This document shows positions 17,570-27,493 of a stretch of DNA of 64,000 nucleotides, one piece after another. The translations under genes were made by a program, and so were the position numbers. Source of the stretch: CAZFHA01 sp964518595 (GTDB lineage: Bacteria; Bacillota; Clostridia; Saccharofermentanales; Saccharofermentanaceae); NCBI GenBank assembly GCA_964518595.1, contig CAZFHA010000018.1:7070-71069 (forward strand), given 5' to 3'. Every line of letters begins with the position of its first letter. Within the stretch, counting starts at the first letter, position 1. The notes beneath the pieces are model-generated. The model was not told the DNA's origin, ran no database searches, and saw only the letters and a list, made by a program, of their open reading frames with translations.

Positions 17570-19246
17570 ATGAAAAATGAACGCAGTAGTCAAATGACAC
17601 AAGAGTCCAGCCGAGCTCCCCATCGGTCCTTGTTTTATGCTCTGGGATTAACTCCCGAGGAGCTAAAGCGCCCTTTGATCGGAGTAGTGAATTCCTTTTC
17701 CGAGCTCATTCCCGGACACATGCACTTGAGAGACTTAACCCAAGCTGTTAAGGATGGTATTCGGATGGCTGGAGGTGTACCCCTAGAATTTCCGGCCATC
17801 GGAGTCTGTGACGGTACGGCCATGAACCATGTGGGTATGAAATACTCTCTGGTTAGCAGAGATGTTATTGCCGATTCCTGTGAATTGGTTTTGATGGCAC
17901 AGCCCTTAGACGCCGTGGTCTTTATTCCCAGCTGCGACAAAGTGGTTCCGGGTATGCTCATGGCTGCCGCTCGCCTAGATATTCCGGCTATTTTCCTTTC
18001 CGGCGGACCGATGCTTCCAGGTAATTATCATGGTAAGCGAATTGGCTTGTCTGACATGTTCGAAGCTTCCGGCAGTTATGCCGCCGGTAAAATTTCCGGG
18101 GAAGAACTGGCGGAGATGGAGATGGCTTGCTGTCCCACCTGTGGTAGCTGTTCAGGTATGTATACAGCGAATACTATGAACTGTATTACCGAAGCTTTGG
18201 GTATGGCTTTACCGGGGAATGGTACGATTCCGGCTGTTTTCTCGGCTCGGAGACGTCTGGCCAAAGACACTGGTATGCAGATCATGAAGCTGTTGGAAAA
18301 GGGCGTCAACGCCCGTCAAATCCTCAATCAAGCCTCTATTATCAACGCCTTACGAGTGGATATGGCTCTAGGTGGCTCTACCAATAGTGTTCTTCACCTT
18401 TTGGCGATTGCACGGGAAGCCGGTTATGAGCTTTCCATGGAGGATATTGCCTCGGTGACTGACTCCACACCGCAGCTTAGTAAACTTAATCCGGCCAGCT
18501 CTGTATTTATTACTGATCTGAATGAAGTGGGTGGCATTACGGCTGTTATGGCTGAATTAGCCAAAACCGGCATATTGAATTTGCAGGTTACCACGGTAGA
18601 TGACAATCTGGAAGCTCGCCTCAAAGGGAAGAAAGGTGCGGATCTTTCTGTGGTAGCTCAGTATAGCTCTCCTGTTGCCGCTGATGGCGGATTGGCAGTG
18701 CTACGGGGTAATCTGGCTCCGGAGGGGGCGATCGTCAAGAAGGGGGCAGTGTTACCGGAAATGCTGGTTCATCAAGGCCCGGCTAGAGTCTTTGAGTCTG
18801 AAGAAGAAGCTACGGCAGCTATTTTTGCTGGAGAGATTAAACCCGGAGATGTTATTATCATTCGCTTTGAGGGTCCTCGTGGTGGTCCCGGTATGCGCGA
18901 GATGTTAACCCCTACTTCTGCTGTAGCCGGCATGGGGTTGGATAAGAGTGTTGCTTTGATCACGGATGGTAGATTCTCCGGTGCAACCCGTGGTGCTTCA
19001 ATTGGACATGTTTGCCCGGAAGCGGCTGTAGGTGGTCCTTTGGCTTTGGTTCAGGAGGGTGATCTGATCTCCATTGATATTCCGGCTCGCCGGATTGACT
19101 TATTGGTTGAGGATTCAGTACTTAAGGCCCGCAAACCGGCGGCAGTCCCGGCTCGCAAACTGACAGGGATTTTGGCTCGTTATGAGCAGCTGGCTGACTC
19201 TGCGGCGCATGGCGCTAGTATGAATCGACCTTTCCCTTCTGTTTAA
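17570..19246 (+). CDS. ilvD: Dihydroxy-acid dehydratase
   Basis: The 558-residue Fe-S enzyme makes the 2-keto acids of valine and isoleucine. Cluster cysteines are in PSCDKVVPGM (~128) and CCPTCGSCSGMYTANTM (~185-201). The magnesium-site segment GVCDGTAMNH is present, and GRFSGATRGASIGHVCPEA lies near the C-terminus. The ATG at 17570 is preferred over the in-frame GTG at 17558, because the GGGTGA stretch between them acts as ribosome site. It follows leuB by 41 bp. Confidence 0.95.
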   Translation: MKNERSSQMTQESSRAPHRSLFYALGLTPEELKRPLIGVVNSFSELIPGHMHLRDLTQAVKDGIRMAGGVPLEFPAIGVCDGTAMNHVGMKYSLVSRDVIADSCELVLMAQPLDAVVFIPSCDKVVPGMLMAAARLDIPAIFLSGGPMLPGNYHGKRIGLSDMFEASGSYAAGKISGEELAEMEMACCPTCGSCSGMYTANTMNCITEALGMALPGNGTIPAVFSARRRLAKDTGMQIMKLLEKGVNARQILNQASIINALRVDMALGGSTNSVLHLLAIAREAGYELSMEDIASVTDSTPQLSKLNPASSVFITDLNEVGGITAVMAELAKTGILNLQVTTVDDNLEARLKGKKGADLSVVAQYSSPVAADGGLAVLRGNLAPEGAIVKKGAVLPEMLVHQGPARVFESEEEATAAIFAGEIKPGDVIIIRFEGPRGGPGMREMLTPTSAVAGMGLDKSVALITDGRFSGATRGASIGHVCPEAAVGGPLALVQEGDLISIDIPARRIDLLVEDSVLKARKPAAVPARKLTGILARYEQLADSAAHGASMNRPFPSV

Positions 19247-19283
19247 TAGTTAGTTCTTCACAAAAATTGACAGGAGAATGCAG

Positions 19284-20984
19284 ATGAACGGTGCACAGAT
19301 AATTGTTTCGTTTTTAGAGAGCAAGGGTGTAAATCCGGCTTTTGGCTACCCGGGTGGGCCGATATTAGTTCTTTATGATGCTTTGTATCAGGCTAACTTT
19401 CCACACATTTTAACCCGCCACGAGCAGGGCGCTGTACATGCGGCAGAGGGATATGCCAAGGTTACTGGAAAGCCCGGTGTAGTTATTGCTACATCTGGTC
19501 CCGGTGCTACAAACCTGGTGACCGGCATTGCCGATGCCTTTTTAGATTCGGTTCCGCTACTGGCCATAACTGGTGCGGTTGCCAGAAGTTGTACAGGTAA
19601 AGACGCTTTTCAGGAAGCTGATATTACCGGCATAACGCAGCCTATTACCAAGTATAACTATTTAGTTATGCGGCCGGAAGATTTACTTCCTACTCTGGAA
19701 GAAGCTTGGAACTTGACTACCGAAGGTCGCCCAGGTCCTGTCTTGGTTAATGTGCCTAAGGATATTATGACTATGGAGATTGCCACCACTAATATTGAAG
19801 GACGTGGTTTTATTCGTAATCGTCCGCCCAGGCAAACTACGGATACGCAGTTGCCTCAGGTTTTGGCGGCTCTGAATACGTCACAAAAGCCTCTTTTACT
19901 CATTGGTGGTGGTGTGGTTATTTCCGAGGGTGCCGATAAGTTAATGCAGACTTTTGTTGAGAAATCTGGTATTCCGGTGGCCTCTACCATGATGGCTAAG
20001 GGGGCAATTTCTGACTGCCATCCTCAATATTTGGGGATGGTGGGGATGCATGGCACACCTCAGGCCAATTCTGCCATCGGCAACTGTGATTTACTTTTAG
20101 CCGTGGGCTGTCGTTTTTCCGACCGATTGATTGGTGACCCAGATAAATATAACAGTCGTCAGGATCGTGTGGTTATTCATGTAGATATAGATCCGGCTGA
20201 AATTGGGAAAAATATCCGTCCTACCATTGAAATCGAAGATGATGCTAAGGATTTCTTTGCGGCGATCTTAGCCGCAATGCCAAAGTCCGGCCTACAAACC
20301 GACTGGCAGGAGTGGATTACCCGTCTGAGCCATAAATCTTCTCGTTATCAAGAGCTTAACCGTCAAATGTATGTCTTGAACGATAAGCTCCTACCTCAAG
20401 CCGTGGTCTATGAAATAGCCCAAGCCTACAAGGATATGAACCCTATTGTGGTTACGGATGTGGGGCAGCATCAAATGTTTGCCACCCAACATTTTGATCT
20501 ACATACTTCCAGAGCCTTTCTGACTTCTGGTGGTTTGGGAACCATGGGATTTGGTCTTCCGGCGGCTATGGGTGCTGCCATTGCGGCACCTAACAGACCG
20601 GTTATTCTCTTTGTGGGAGATGGTGGCATTCAAATGACCATGCAGGAGTATTCGCCCATTCAGGAATTAGGCTTAAACCTCAAGATTGTTATCATGGATA
20701 ATCAACAATTAGGGATGGTGAGACAGTGGCAAGAACTCTTTTATGAGCGCCGCTATAGTCATTCTCTCCTTCAAGGCAATCCAAACTTTATTCAGATCGC
20801 TGATGCTTACGGCATTAAGGGGCGTAGAGCTACCAATGCAGAAGAGTTCCGCTTAGGTATAGAGGAGATGCTGGCTAAGGATGAACCCTATGTCTTTCAT
20901 GTCCTTTTAGATGTGGAAGAGTTAGTTTATCCCATGATCCCACCGGGGAAAAATCCAGAAGACATGATTATGCCTGGTATGTAA
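19284..20984 (+). CDS. ilvB: Acetolactate synthase, large (catalytic) subunit
   Basis: The 566-residue thiamine-diphosphate enzyme makes acetolactate or acetohydroxybutyrate. Key features are the catalytic glutamate region RHEQGAVHAAEGYAK, the FAD/central domain, and the ThDP motif starting GDGGIQMTMQE (~444) and ending with the Asn of IMDNQQLGM. The start ATG 19284 is 7 bases after AGGAG; the in-frame ATG at 19278 is too close. It is the last gene of the operon and is followed by a terminator. No ilvN regulatory subunit and no ilvC are present in the window. Confidence 0.94.
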   Translation: MNGAQIIVSFLESKGVNPAFGYPGGPILVLYDALYQANFPHILTRHEQGAVHAAEGYAKVTGKPGVVIATSGPGATNLVTGIADAFLDSVPLLAITGAVARSCTGKDAFQEADITGITQPITKYNYLVMRPEDLLPTLEEAWNLTTEGRPGPVLVNVPKDIMTMEIATTNIEGRGFIRNRPPRQTTDTQLPQVLAALNTSQKPLLLIGGGVVISEGADKLMQTFVEKSGIPVASTMMAKGAISDCHPQYLGMVGMHGTPQANSAIGNCDLLLAVGCRFSDRLIGDPDKYNSRQDRVVIHVDIDPAEIGKNIRPTIEIEDDAKDFFAAILAAMPKSGLQTDWQEWITRLSHKSSRYQELNRQMYVLNDKLLPQAVVYEIAQAYKDMNPIVVTDVGQHQMFATQHFDLHTSRAFLTSGGLGTMGFGLPAAMGAAIAAPNRPVILFVGDGGIQMTMQEYSPIQELGLNLKIVIMDNQQLGMVRQWQELFYERRYSHSLLQGNPNFIQIADAYGIKGRRATNAEEFRLGIEEMLAKDEPYVFHVLLDVEELVYPMIPPGKNPEDMIMPGM

Positions 20985-20996
20985 AAGAAAGAACGT

Positions 20997-21037
20997 AAAG
21001 AGTCTGGATTGCCTTAGGGCTTTTCCAGACTCTTTTT
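20997..21037 (+). terminator. Terminator of the cimA-ilvB operon
   Basis: AAAGAGTCTGGA pairs with TCCAGACTCTTT and is followed by a T run. It starts 12 bp after the ilvB stop. Confidence 0.9.
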
Positions 21038-21087
21038 AAGAGTACGCCCATATAGAGGCGCAGTCAATAATAGGGAAGGCGTGGTCA

Positions 21088-21603
21088 TTAATCTTTGCCT
21101 AGGCGGGGGACAGGTGTAGGCCTGCCCAGTCGGTCTAGGGCTACAAAGGTTAATTTAGCTGTGTTAATAGCGATGCGGTTGCCGCTTAATTCCTCGACAA
21201 AACTCTTAACCATTACCTTCATGGAAGTTCGCCCTACCTGATATATTTCGGCAGTTAAGAGTAGAGTCGAATTCAGTGCTGCCGGGGCTACAAATTCTAA
21301 GCTTTCGATGGCGGCGGTGGTTACCTCGCAGCCGGAATGACGGCGAGCACAAATAGCCCCCACCATATCAATCATTTCCAGTAAAGCTCCGCCGAAAAGG
21401 CGTCCTGAGCCGTTGGTTAAACGATAGATTACGATGGCTGTATGTTCGGTAAAGGAGTCAGCTGCTGTTTTAATCAAAGCATAACGGCTTTGTTCTTCTT
21501 GGGAGATGGTGGCTACCAAGTCATTTACCCGGTCTTCCAGTTCCGCTTGTGCTTTTTGAATGGAATCGGTAGATAACTGATCCTTGTCTTGATTTATTGA
21601 CAT
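21088..21603 (-). CDS. Hotdog-fold acyl-CoA thioesterase
   Basis: The 171-residue protein has a single hotdog domain. It contains NGSGRLFGGALLEMIDMVGAI, the helix typical of acyl-CoA thioesterases (YciA/BFIT-type, where an N/D and G-G pair shape the active site), then ESLEFVAPAALNSTLLLTAE and VGRTSMKVMVK. The likely reaction is hydrolysis of acyl-CoA; chain length cannot be read. ATG 21603 is preferred to ATG 21618 because AGGAG lies between the two, 7 bases before the former. It is a stand-alone gene on the opposite strand to its neighbours. Confidence 0.85.
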   Translation of the reverse strand: MSINQDKDQLSTDSIQKAQAELEDRVNDLVATISQEEQSRYALIKTAADSFTEHTAIVIYRLTNGSGRLFGGALLEMIDMVGAICARRHSGCEVTTAAIESLEFVAPAALNSTLLLTAEIYQVGRTSMKVMVKSFVEELSGNRIAINTAKLTFVALDRLGRPTPVPRLGKD

Positions 21604-21667
21604 ATCTAGTCTCCTCATTCTGATGATTCTTTACGAGATTGTGACTATTATTATATCAGACTGGGAC

Positions 21668-21695
21668 TTGTTTGAATGATAGGAGAGAGTATAAT
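21668..21695 (+). promoter_or_regulatory. Promoter of the ppx-ppk operon
   Basis: TTGTTT (21668-21673) and TATAAT (21690-21695) are 16 bp apart and lie 45 bp upstream of the first ATG. Confidence 0.55.
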
Positions 21696-21739
21696 ATAAC
21701 TATAAAAAATATTCTTGTTAGCAAGGAGAGCAGGCAGTC

Positions 21740-23284
21740 ATGGCAAAGAGGAGCAGAATAGCGATAATAAATATCGGCTCTATTTCCGTGCGGTTAAAAA
21801 TTTATGAAGTGGTTACCAAGGAAGCGCCTAAAGAGCTGGAATCGGTGCGGCGGTTTCTGGCTTTAGGGGCTTATTCTTACCGTTTCGGTAGCCTTTCACC
21901 AGAGTTGACTGGCGAGCTTTGCCAAATATTGCAAGATTTCTCTCAAAAATTAAAAGAGTATAAGCTGGACAGTGCCACTTGTATTGCTACCAGCGCTCTG
22001 CGCGAAGCCCAGAACAAGGACTTTATTCTGGAGCAGATTCGCCTGCGTACCGGCTTTGTAGTTACCATTATTGACAACGCCTTAGAGCGATACTATCATA
22101 ATATCGCTGTAAAGGAGCTGATGGAGGATTTTGACCAGATCCAGCAAGCCGGAACATTACTTCTGGATATTGGTGCAGGTAGTATTCAATCTACAGTCTA
22201 TGATAAGGGCAGCTTTGTTTTTAGCCAGAATATGCTTTTAGGCTCCTTGCGCATACGGGAACTTTTAACTGATTTTGAACGCCAGACTACAGATTATGCC
22301 AAGGTTTTGGATGAATTTATCAGTCATGATTTAGAGGACTATTATGCTTTAGAGCCCAAGGGCTTAACTTATCAGAACTTTATTGCCTTTGGCAGTGATA
22401 TGGGCTTTATTAAGAGCATAGCCGGTTTTTCGCCGCGGGAATATTGTTTTATCTCCCGAGAAAAGTTTATGCAGACCTTCGCATATCTAAAGAAGACATC
22501 GCCTTCCGAGCTAATCTTGAACCATAACATTCCTTCTGCCTCTGCTGGGCTACTACTGCCCATTGCCTTGATTATTAAAACCTCACTGGATTATAGTGGA
22601 GTTAAGGGAATTCATCTTCCGGCTATTTCTTTATGTGAGGGGTTTATTTACAATTGGGCGCATAAGAATACCGGTTATGGCCTGAAATTTGACCCCACTG
22701 TTGACACCTTATCAGCAGCTCGTCATGTGGGAAAAAGATACCGTTACGATAAAAAACATGGGGATTATGTCGAGGGCGCGGCCTTGGCTATCTTCGATGC
22801 GGCTAAGAAATATCATGGGATGAATAAACGCCAGCGTTTGCTTTTGCAGTTGGCGGCTATACTTCACGAAGTAGGGAAGTATATTAACGTTAGCCATCAC
22901 AATATTCGCTCCTATAATATTATACATACCACCGAAATTATTGGTCTGGAGCGGGAAGAGCAAGAGATCATTGCCTACGTAGCCCGTTTTTATAATACGG
23001 ATGATCTCTATAAAGACCGTTATTATCAGTACTTGGATCGGGAGCAGCGTAAAGTGATTGCGAAGCTTACGGCTATTCTACAGTTAGCAGACAGCCTTGA
23101 TGCCTCCCATCGACAGAAGGGGCAGCGCCTTGTGGTCACGTGCCTCGCGGACAGTATAACTCTGAGCGTTTTTTCTCAGGAAAACATGGCCTTTGAAGAG
23201 TGGGCCTTTGCTAAACGATGTGATTTTTATCAGCAGGTGTTCGGTTCTTTGCCCGTGCTAAAAATTAGAAGAGGTGCTCAATGA
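21740..23284 (+). CDS. ppx: Ppx/GppA-family exopolyphosphatase with HD domain
   Basis: The 514-residue protein has an actin-like phosphatase domain at the N-terminus (IAIINIGSISVRLKIYEV, then ATSALREAQNKDF and LLDIGAGSIQSTVYD, the phosphate-binding loops). A C-terminal HD-type helical domain contains AAILHEVGKYINVSHHN (~375). Ppx enzymes remove terminal phosphates from polyphosphate or convert pppGpp. The first loop reads N-I-G-S-I-S where most members have D-x-G-S-N/T-S, a small divergence. AAGGAGA precedes the ATG. The gene overlaps ppk by 4 bp (ATGA), so synthesis of the two opposing enzymes is coupled. Confidence 0.88.
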   Translation: MAKRSRIAIINIGSISVRLKIYEVVTKEAPKELESVRRFLALGAYSYRFGSLSPELTGELCQILQDFSQKLKEYKLDSATCIATSALREAQNKDFILEQIRLRTGFVVTIIDNALERYYHNIAVKELMEDFDQIQQAGTLLLDIGAGSIQSTVYDKGSFVFSQNMLLGSLRIRELLTDFERQTTDYAKVLDEFISHDLEDYYALEPKGLTYQNFIAFGSDMGFIKSIAGFSPREYCFISREKFMQTFAYLKKTSPSELILNHNIPSASAGLLLPIALIIKTSLDYSGVKGIHLPAISLCEGFIYNWAHKNTGYGLKFDPTVDTLSAARHVGKRYRYDKKHGDYVEGAALAIFDAAKKYHGMNKRQRLLLQLAAILHEVGKYINVSHHNIRSYNIIHTTEIIGLEREEQEIIAYVARFYNTDDLYKDRYYQYLDREQRKVIAKLTAILQLADSLDASHRQKGQRLVVTCLADSITLSVFSQENMAFEEWAFAKRCDFYQQVFGSLPVLKIRRGAQ

Positions 23285-25545
23285 CAACCAAGAAATCAAA
23301 AGGTAAAAAGAATAGCAAAATTCCTCGTCAAGATATTATGCATATGATAACGGATAATGCGGATATTAAAGCTGATGCCAAGCGTTTTATAAACCGGGAA
23401 CTGAGTTGGCTGGAATTTAACGACCGGGTACTGTTTGAGGCTCGGGATACAAAGAATCCCCTCTTGGAAAGAGCTAAGTTTCTGGCAATTACCGCTTCAA
23501 ATTTGGATGAATTTTATGTTGTTAGAGTGGCTTCTCTGAAGGACATGGTGAATGCTCAATACACCGTGCGTGATTTTTCTGGCTATACGGCAGAAGAGCA
23601 GTTGGCAAAAATTTCTGCCAAAATTCGTCAAAGTGTGGGGCTGCAATACTCGACCTATACTCGGTCTTTGATTCCCAGCTTAAAAAATCATGGCATTTTT
23701 ATGCTAGATTACAGTGAGTTAGACGCGCAAGCACGTCAAGGGGCAGATGATTATTTCTATTCTACTCTCTATCCGATTCTTACCCCTTTGGCTGTGGATG
23801 CTTCACGTCCTTTTCCCTTGATTTATAGCCGTAGTGTTAATCTTGCCGTGTTGGTTTCAGCTCAGGATAATCCGGAGCAGACGGGTAAAAAGCGCAAAGA
23901 AAAGAAGACTGAAGAGGAGAACTATCGTTTTGCTACCATCCAAATTCCGGCAGTTGTGCCGCGACTCTTTTCAGTTCCTTTATTTGAGGGGATTGGACTA
24001 GTACCCATAGAACAAATTGTTTTGGCTAACTTAGATGCTCTATTTACTGGTTCTAAGGTAATCGCCGCCGGTAGCTATCGCATCATGCGTAACGCTGACT
24101 TGGATATTGATGAAGATGAAGCAGAGGATTTGCTCAAAGAAATTGAAGAGCAGGTTCGGATGCGGCAATGGGGCGAAATTATCCGCTTGGAAATTGATGA
24201 ACATATTGATAATCGTCTAAAAAAATGGTTGATAGAGTCTTTGGAGATTGACGAACAGGATACCTTTTCGATTAATGGCCCACTGGATTTAACTTTTTTA
24301 ATGAAGCTTTACCAGATGACAGCCCCGGATTTTAATAATTTATGCTATGAAGCTTATAAGCCGGAGCGTCCTATCATGTTTACCGAAGGGAATAATATCT
24401 TTGACGAGATAAAGAAAGGCGATTTGCTGGTTCATCATCCTTATGAAGCGTTCGAACCGGTAGTTGACTTTATCCGTACAGCAGCCTCTGATCCTAATGT
24501 CTTGGCCATTAAACAGACCCTTTACCGGGTTAGCAGCCGTTCACCAATCATTCGGTACTTGGCGGAAGCTGCCCAAAACGGCAAGCAGGTTATGGTACTG
24601 GTAGAGCTCAAGGCACGCTTTGACGAAGAAAATAATATCAATTGGGCAAAAAAATTAGAAAAGGCCGGCTGTCACGTGATCTACGGTCTTTTTGGGCTTA
24701 AAACTCATAGTAAAATTACCTTGGTGGTGCGCAGTGAAGAAGAAGGCATTCGCCGCTATCTTCATCTGGGAACGGGAAATTATAACGATATTACTGCCCG
24801 TATTTATACGGATTTAGGCTTATTTACTTGTTCGGAAGCTTTTGGGGTAGATGGTTCGGAATTTTTTAATATGCTTTCAGGCTATGCGGAACCCCCGGAA
24901 TGGAAGAAGCTCATACCGGCTCCCCTTTGGCTACGGGATTTTTTCGAGCTGAAAATACGCCGGGAGATAATTAACGCTAAAGAGGGCAAGAAGGCTTACA
25001 TTGTTGCCAAGATGAATTCTTTAGTAGATGGGGCAATCATTGAGCTGCTTTATGAAGCTTCTCAGGCCGGAGTAGTCGTCGACTTAATTGTTAGGGGAAT
25101 TTGCTGTTTAAGGCCTAAAGTGAAGGGGCTATCGGATAACATTACTGTACGCTCAATCACCGGTCGTTTTTTGGAACATGCACGTATCTATTATTTTTAT
25201 AATGAAGGAGCTGAGGATATCTTTTTAGCTTCGGCAGATTGGATGCCCCGAAATCTTGATCGACGGATTGAACTGCTTTTTCCGGTGGAGGATAATGCTT
25301 GCCGGCAAAGGGTGCTGGAGATTTTAGAGGTTGAACTTAGCGATACCATCCGCAGTCATATCATGAATCAGGATGGCACTTACCACAAGATGGACTTGCG
25401 GGGTAAGACAAAGCTAGATAGTCAAATCGAGTTGAGTCGTTTGACCACTGCTGCCAATGCAAGAAAACGGATGGAGGAAGATCTACGAACCTTTATTCCG
25501 GTGCAATCGCAGAATAGCGATAATAATGGGGAAGCCGAGCTATAG
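23281..25545 (+). CDS. ppk1: Polyphosphate kinase 1
   Basis: The 754-residue enzyme reversibly transfers the ATP gamma phosphate to polyphosphate. The N-terminal domain starts FINRELSWLEFNDRVL. The two phospholipase-D-like catalytic domains carry the phosphorylated histidine in GLKTHSKITLV (~475) and a second conserved histidine in EHARIYYFYNEG (~633). Arginine and lysine residues of the ATP tunnel (FDEENNINWAKKLE) are present. There is an unusual acidic/lysine insertion (~200-215, GKKRKEKKTEEEN). Its ATG overlaps the ppx stop. Confidence 0.95.
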   Translation: MTTKKSKGKKNSKIPRQDIMHMITDNADIKADAKRFINRELSWLEFNDRVLFEARDTKNPLLERAKFLAITASNLDEFYVVRVASLKDMVNAQYTVRDFSGYTAEEQLAKISAKIRQSVGLQYSTYTRSLIPSLKNHGIFMLDYSELDAQARQGADDYFYSTLYPILTPLAVDASRPFPLIYSRSVNLAVLVSAQDNPEQTGKKRKEKKTEEENYRFATIQIPAVVPRLFSVPLFEGIGLVPIEQIVLANLDALFTGSKVIAAGSYRIMRNADLDIDEDEAEDLLKEIEEQVRMRQWGEIIRLEIDEHIDNRLKKWLIESLEIDEQDTFSINGPLDLTFLMKLYQMTAPDFNNLCYEAYKPERPIMFTEGNNIFDEIKKGDLLVHHPYEAFEPVVDFIRTAASDPNVLAIKQTLYRVSSRSPIIRYLAEAAQNGKQVMVLVELKARFDEENNINWAKKLEKAGCHVIYGLFGLKTHSKITLVVRSEEEGIRRYLHLGTGNYNDITARIYTDLGLFTCSEAFGVDGSEFFNMLSGYAEPPEWKKLIPAPLWLRDFFELKIRREIINAKEGKKAYIVAKMNSLVDGAIIELLYEASQAGVVVDLIVRGICCLRPKVKGLSDNITVRSITGRFLEHARIYYFYNEGAEDIFLASADWMPRNLDRRIELLFPVEDNACRQRVLEILEVELSDTIRSHIMNQDGTYHKMDLRGKTKLDSQIELSRLTTAANARKRMEEDLRTFIPVQSQNSDNNGEAEL

Positions 25546-25588
25546 CTTCGACTTCCCCATAAAAAATAGTATAGTTTAGCCATTTGGC

Positions 25589-27436
25589 TTATTTTTTATC
25601 GTAGAGCTCATAATACTGGAGTTGAGCATATTGCTCTAGCCAGGTCTTTATTTCCTCCGGCATAGACTCATCCTGCGCCAGATATACTTCGCCCTCCTTG
25701 CTGATAATGTAGCGAGAAGAGAGTGCCGTTACCGGACTTTTATCAGAGGATTGGAATTGCTGGAAAGGGGTTTGTTGGTAGCCAATAATGTCGGCTAAAT
25801 AAGCTCCGGTTAGACTAAGGCCAAGATCGGAACTATCCAAGTCCGCTAACTGGGATTGGGAGATATCATAGTTGGCCCAGACTAGCAGCGGTGTTTGGTA
25901 GCGCTTCAGCATATTTTCAGGATTTTTCTTATCCAAATCCCTTTGCAGATACTCCATGAATCCATCATTAAGAGCCGGTAAATGATCGCCATAGAAAACG
26001 ATAACTGTTGGTCTTTCCACCTGACTGAAATAGGCGACTAATTTCTTAAGGGCATCGTCAGACAGGCGCAATAAAGATAAATACTGGTTGGCTTGAGGAT
26101 AATTCTTATCTGCTTCAGGGGTAATCTTGTAGGGAAGCTTAGCGGAGGACGCATAGCCACCGTGATTCTGAATCGTAATCAAGTACTGTAAAAGAGGCGT
26201 ATCCGGGGCAGAAGCCTTTGACTCCTCATACTGGTTAATAATGTAGTCGTAGGCAGCCTCATCACTAACATAACCGCGGAACTCTTCGGCTTGACTGTAC
26301 TCTTCTTCGCCGGTAAAGCTATCAAAACCTAGTAGAGGAAAGACTTTATTTCGATTCCAGCCCGTGGTATCAAAGGGGTGAGTGGCTAAGGTCTTATAAC
26401 CCTTATCCTTCAAAATCGAAGCCAGGCTAGTAGTAGGCTTACGAAGATACTGCTTAAAGGGATAGGTTCCTGATTCGAAAAACTGCATGCTCTTTCCGGT
26501 TAAGAATTCAAATTCAGAATTAGCAGTATTGCCACCATATTCCGATACTAGAAGTGTCTTCTTAATAATATTCTCACCTTCAAGGGAATCCCAATACGGC
26601 ATTAATGGCTCACTGCTGGAAAAGTTACTGATATTCTGTAAATCAGCAAAAGCTTCGCTCATAATTACGATTACATCAGGTGCGGCCTCGTCCGGTACCA
26701 AAGAGGGAGTTTTCTCGTGATAGCTTGCTAACAATTCCTCCGCCTTCTCCATGGAATAACCTTCCGGTGGTGTGCGGAAGAGAAACTGAAAATGATAAAA
26801 AAAGTTTAGCAGTACACCGTTATCATAATTATAATTGACGATTGTATAGTAGAAACGAACATTCTTACTAACTTGAGCCGGCTTATTCATTACAAAACCT
26901 GTCATATAGGCATAGCCGCATAATAAGATTAGTAAAGCCGCTGGAATCCGAATCCAGAACTTAATGCGGAAATCTTTGCCCACAAAGGCGAGGCCAACCA
27001 TGGCGATGAACATCAAGATGGCCCATAATATTTCTAAAGTAAAGTCAAAATTGTAGGTGCTTGCTACCTTGGAGGCGATTCCAAGATTAGCAAAATCCCA
27101 GGGAAAGATAATCGTGTTTCGAAAAAGAATAACAAAATGCTCCCCCAAACCGAAGAGAAAAACAATACTACTTAAAACAATTGAAGTGATCTTAAAATAG
27201 GGCAGGACGTAAAGCAGACCATACAATATTAGCAAGATTAAGTAGTTCCACCAAAAACGATTTCCCAGTGCGGAGTACCAGTCCTTGGCCAGAAAGACGC
27301 TATTATCAAAATTTTGTTGATAACTGGATAGACATTGAAGCAAAAAAACGCCTAATGCCGGAAGCAGCAGTAGCCGAAGAACTGACAAAATATAGGGGAC
27401 TGCCGGTTTGACACGGCTGAGGGAAAACTTGGACAT
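25589..27436 (-). CDS. LTA synthase-family sulfatase-fold membrane enzyme
   Basis: The 615-residue protein has about five N-terminal membrane helices (residues ~10-200) and an extracellular sulfatase-type domain. The domain carries the metal-binding glutamate in VIVIMSEAF, the catalytic threonine in EYGGNTANSEFEFLTG (~300), and later histidines in QNHGGY and VFYGDHLPAL. LtaS-type enzymes transfer glycerol phosphate from phosphatidylglycerol onto lipoteichoic acid or other surface polymers. It has a GGAGG ribosome site. The gene is downstream of glnS with a weak terminator between. Assignment to true LTA synthesis rather than another phosphoglycerol transferase is uncertain. Confidence 0.85.
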   Translation of the reverse strand: MSKFSLSRVKPAVPYILSVLRLLLLPALGVFLLQCLSSYQQNFDNSVFLAKDWYSALGNRFWWNYLILLILYGLLYVLPYFKITSIVLSSIVFLFGLGEHFVILFRNTIIFPWDFANLGIASKVASTYNFDFTLEILWAILMFIAMVGLAFVGKDFRIKFWIRIPAALLILLCGYAYMTGFVMNKPAQVSKNVRFYYTIVNYNYDNGVLLNFFYHFQFLFRTPPEGYSMEKAEELLASYHEKTPSLVPDEAAPDVIVIMSEAFADLQNISNFSSSEPLMPYWDSLEGENIIKKTLLVSEYGGNTANSEFEFLTGKSMQFFESGTYPFKQYLRKPTTSLASILKDKGYKTLATHPFDTTGWNRNKVFPLLGFDSFTGEEEYSQAEEFRGYVSDEAAYDYIINQYEESKASAPDTPLLQYLITIQNHGGYASSAKLPYKITPEADKNYPQANQYLSLLRLSDDALKKLVAYFSQVERPTVIVFYGDHLPALNDGFMEYLQRDLDKKNPENMLKRYQTPLLVWANYDISQSQLADLDSSDLGLSLTGAYLADIIGYQQTPFQQFQSSDKSPVTALSSRYIISKEGEVYLAQDESMPEEIKTWLEQYAQLQYYELYDKK

Positions 27437-27460
27437 GAAAGGGGAACCTCCTTAAAATCA

Positions 27461-27493
27461 GACAGAAAGAACCGAATACCTTTAGGTATTCGG
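27461..27493 (-). terminator. Probable weak terminator at the end of glnS
   Basis: On the minus strand CCGAATACC pairs with GGTATTCGG across a 4-base loop that overlaps the glnS stop codon. A pyrimidine-rich stretch TTCTTTCT follows, but with few consecutive T residues. Confidence 0.5.

Noticed and set aside
25526..25566. Hairpin ATGGGGAAG/CTTCCCCAT at the end of ppk1 as a terminator
   Set aside because: The stem is followed by an A-rich run on the plus strand and has no T run in either transcription direction, so termination is not supported.
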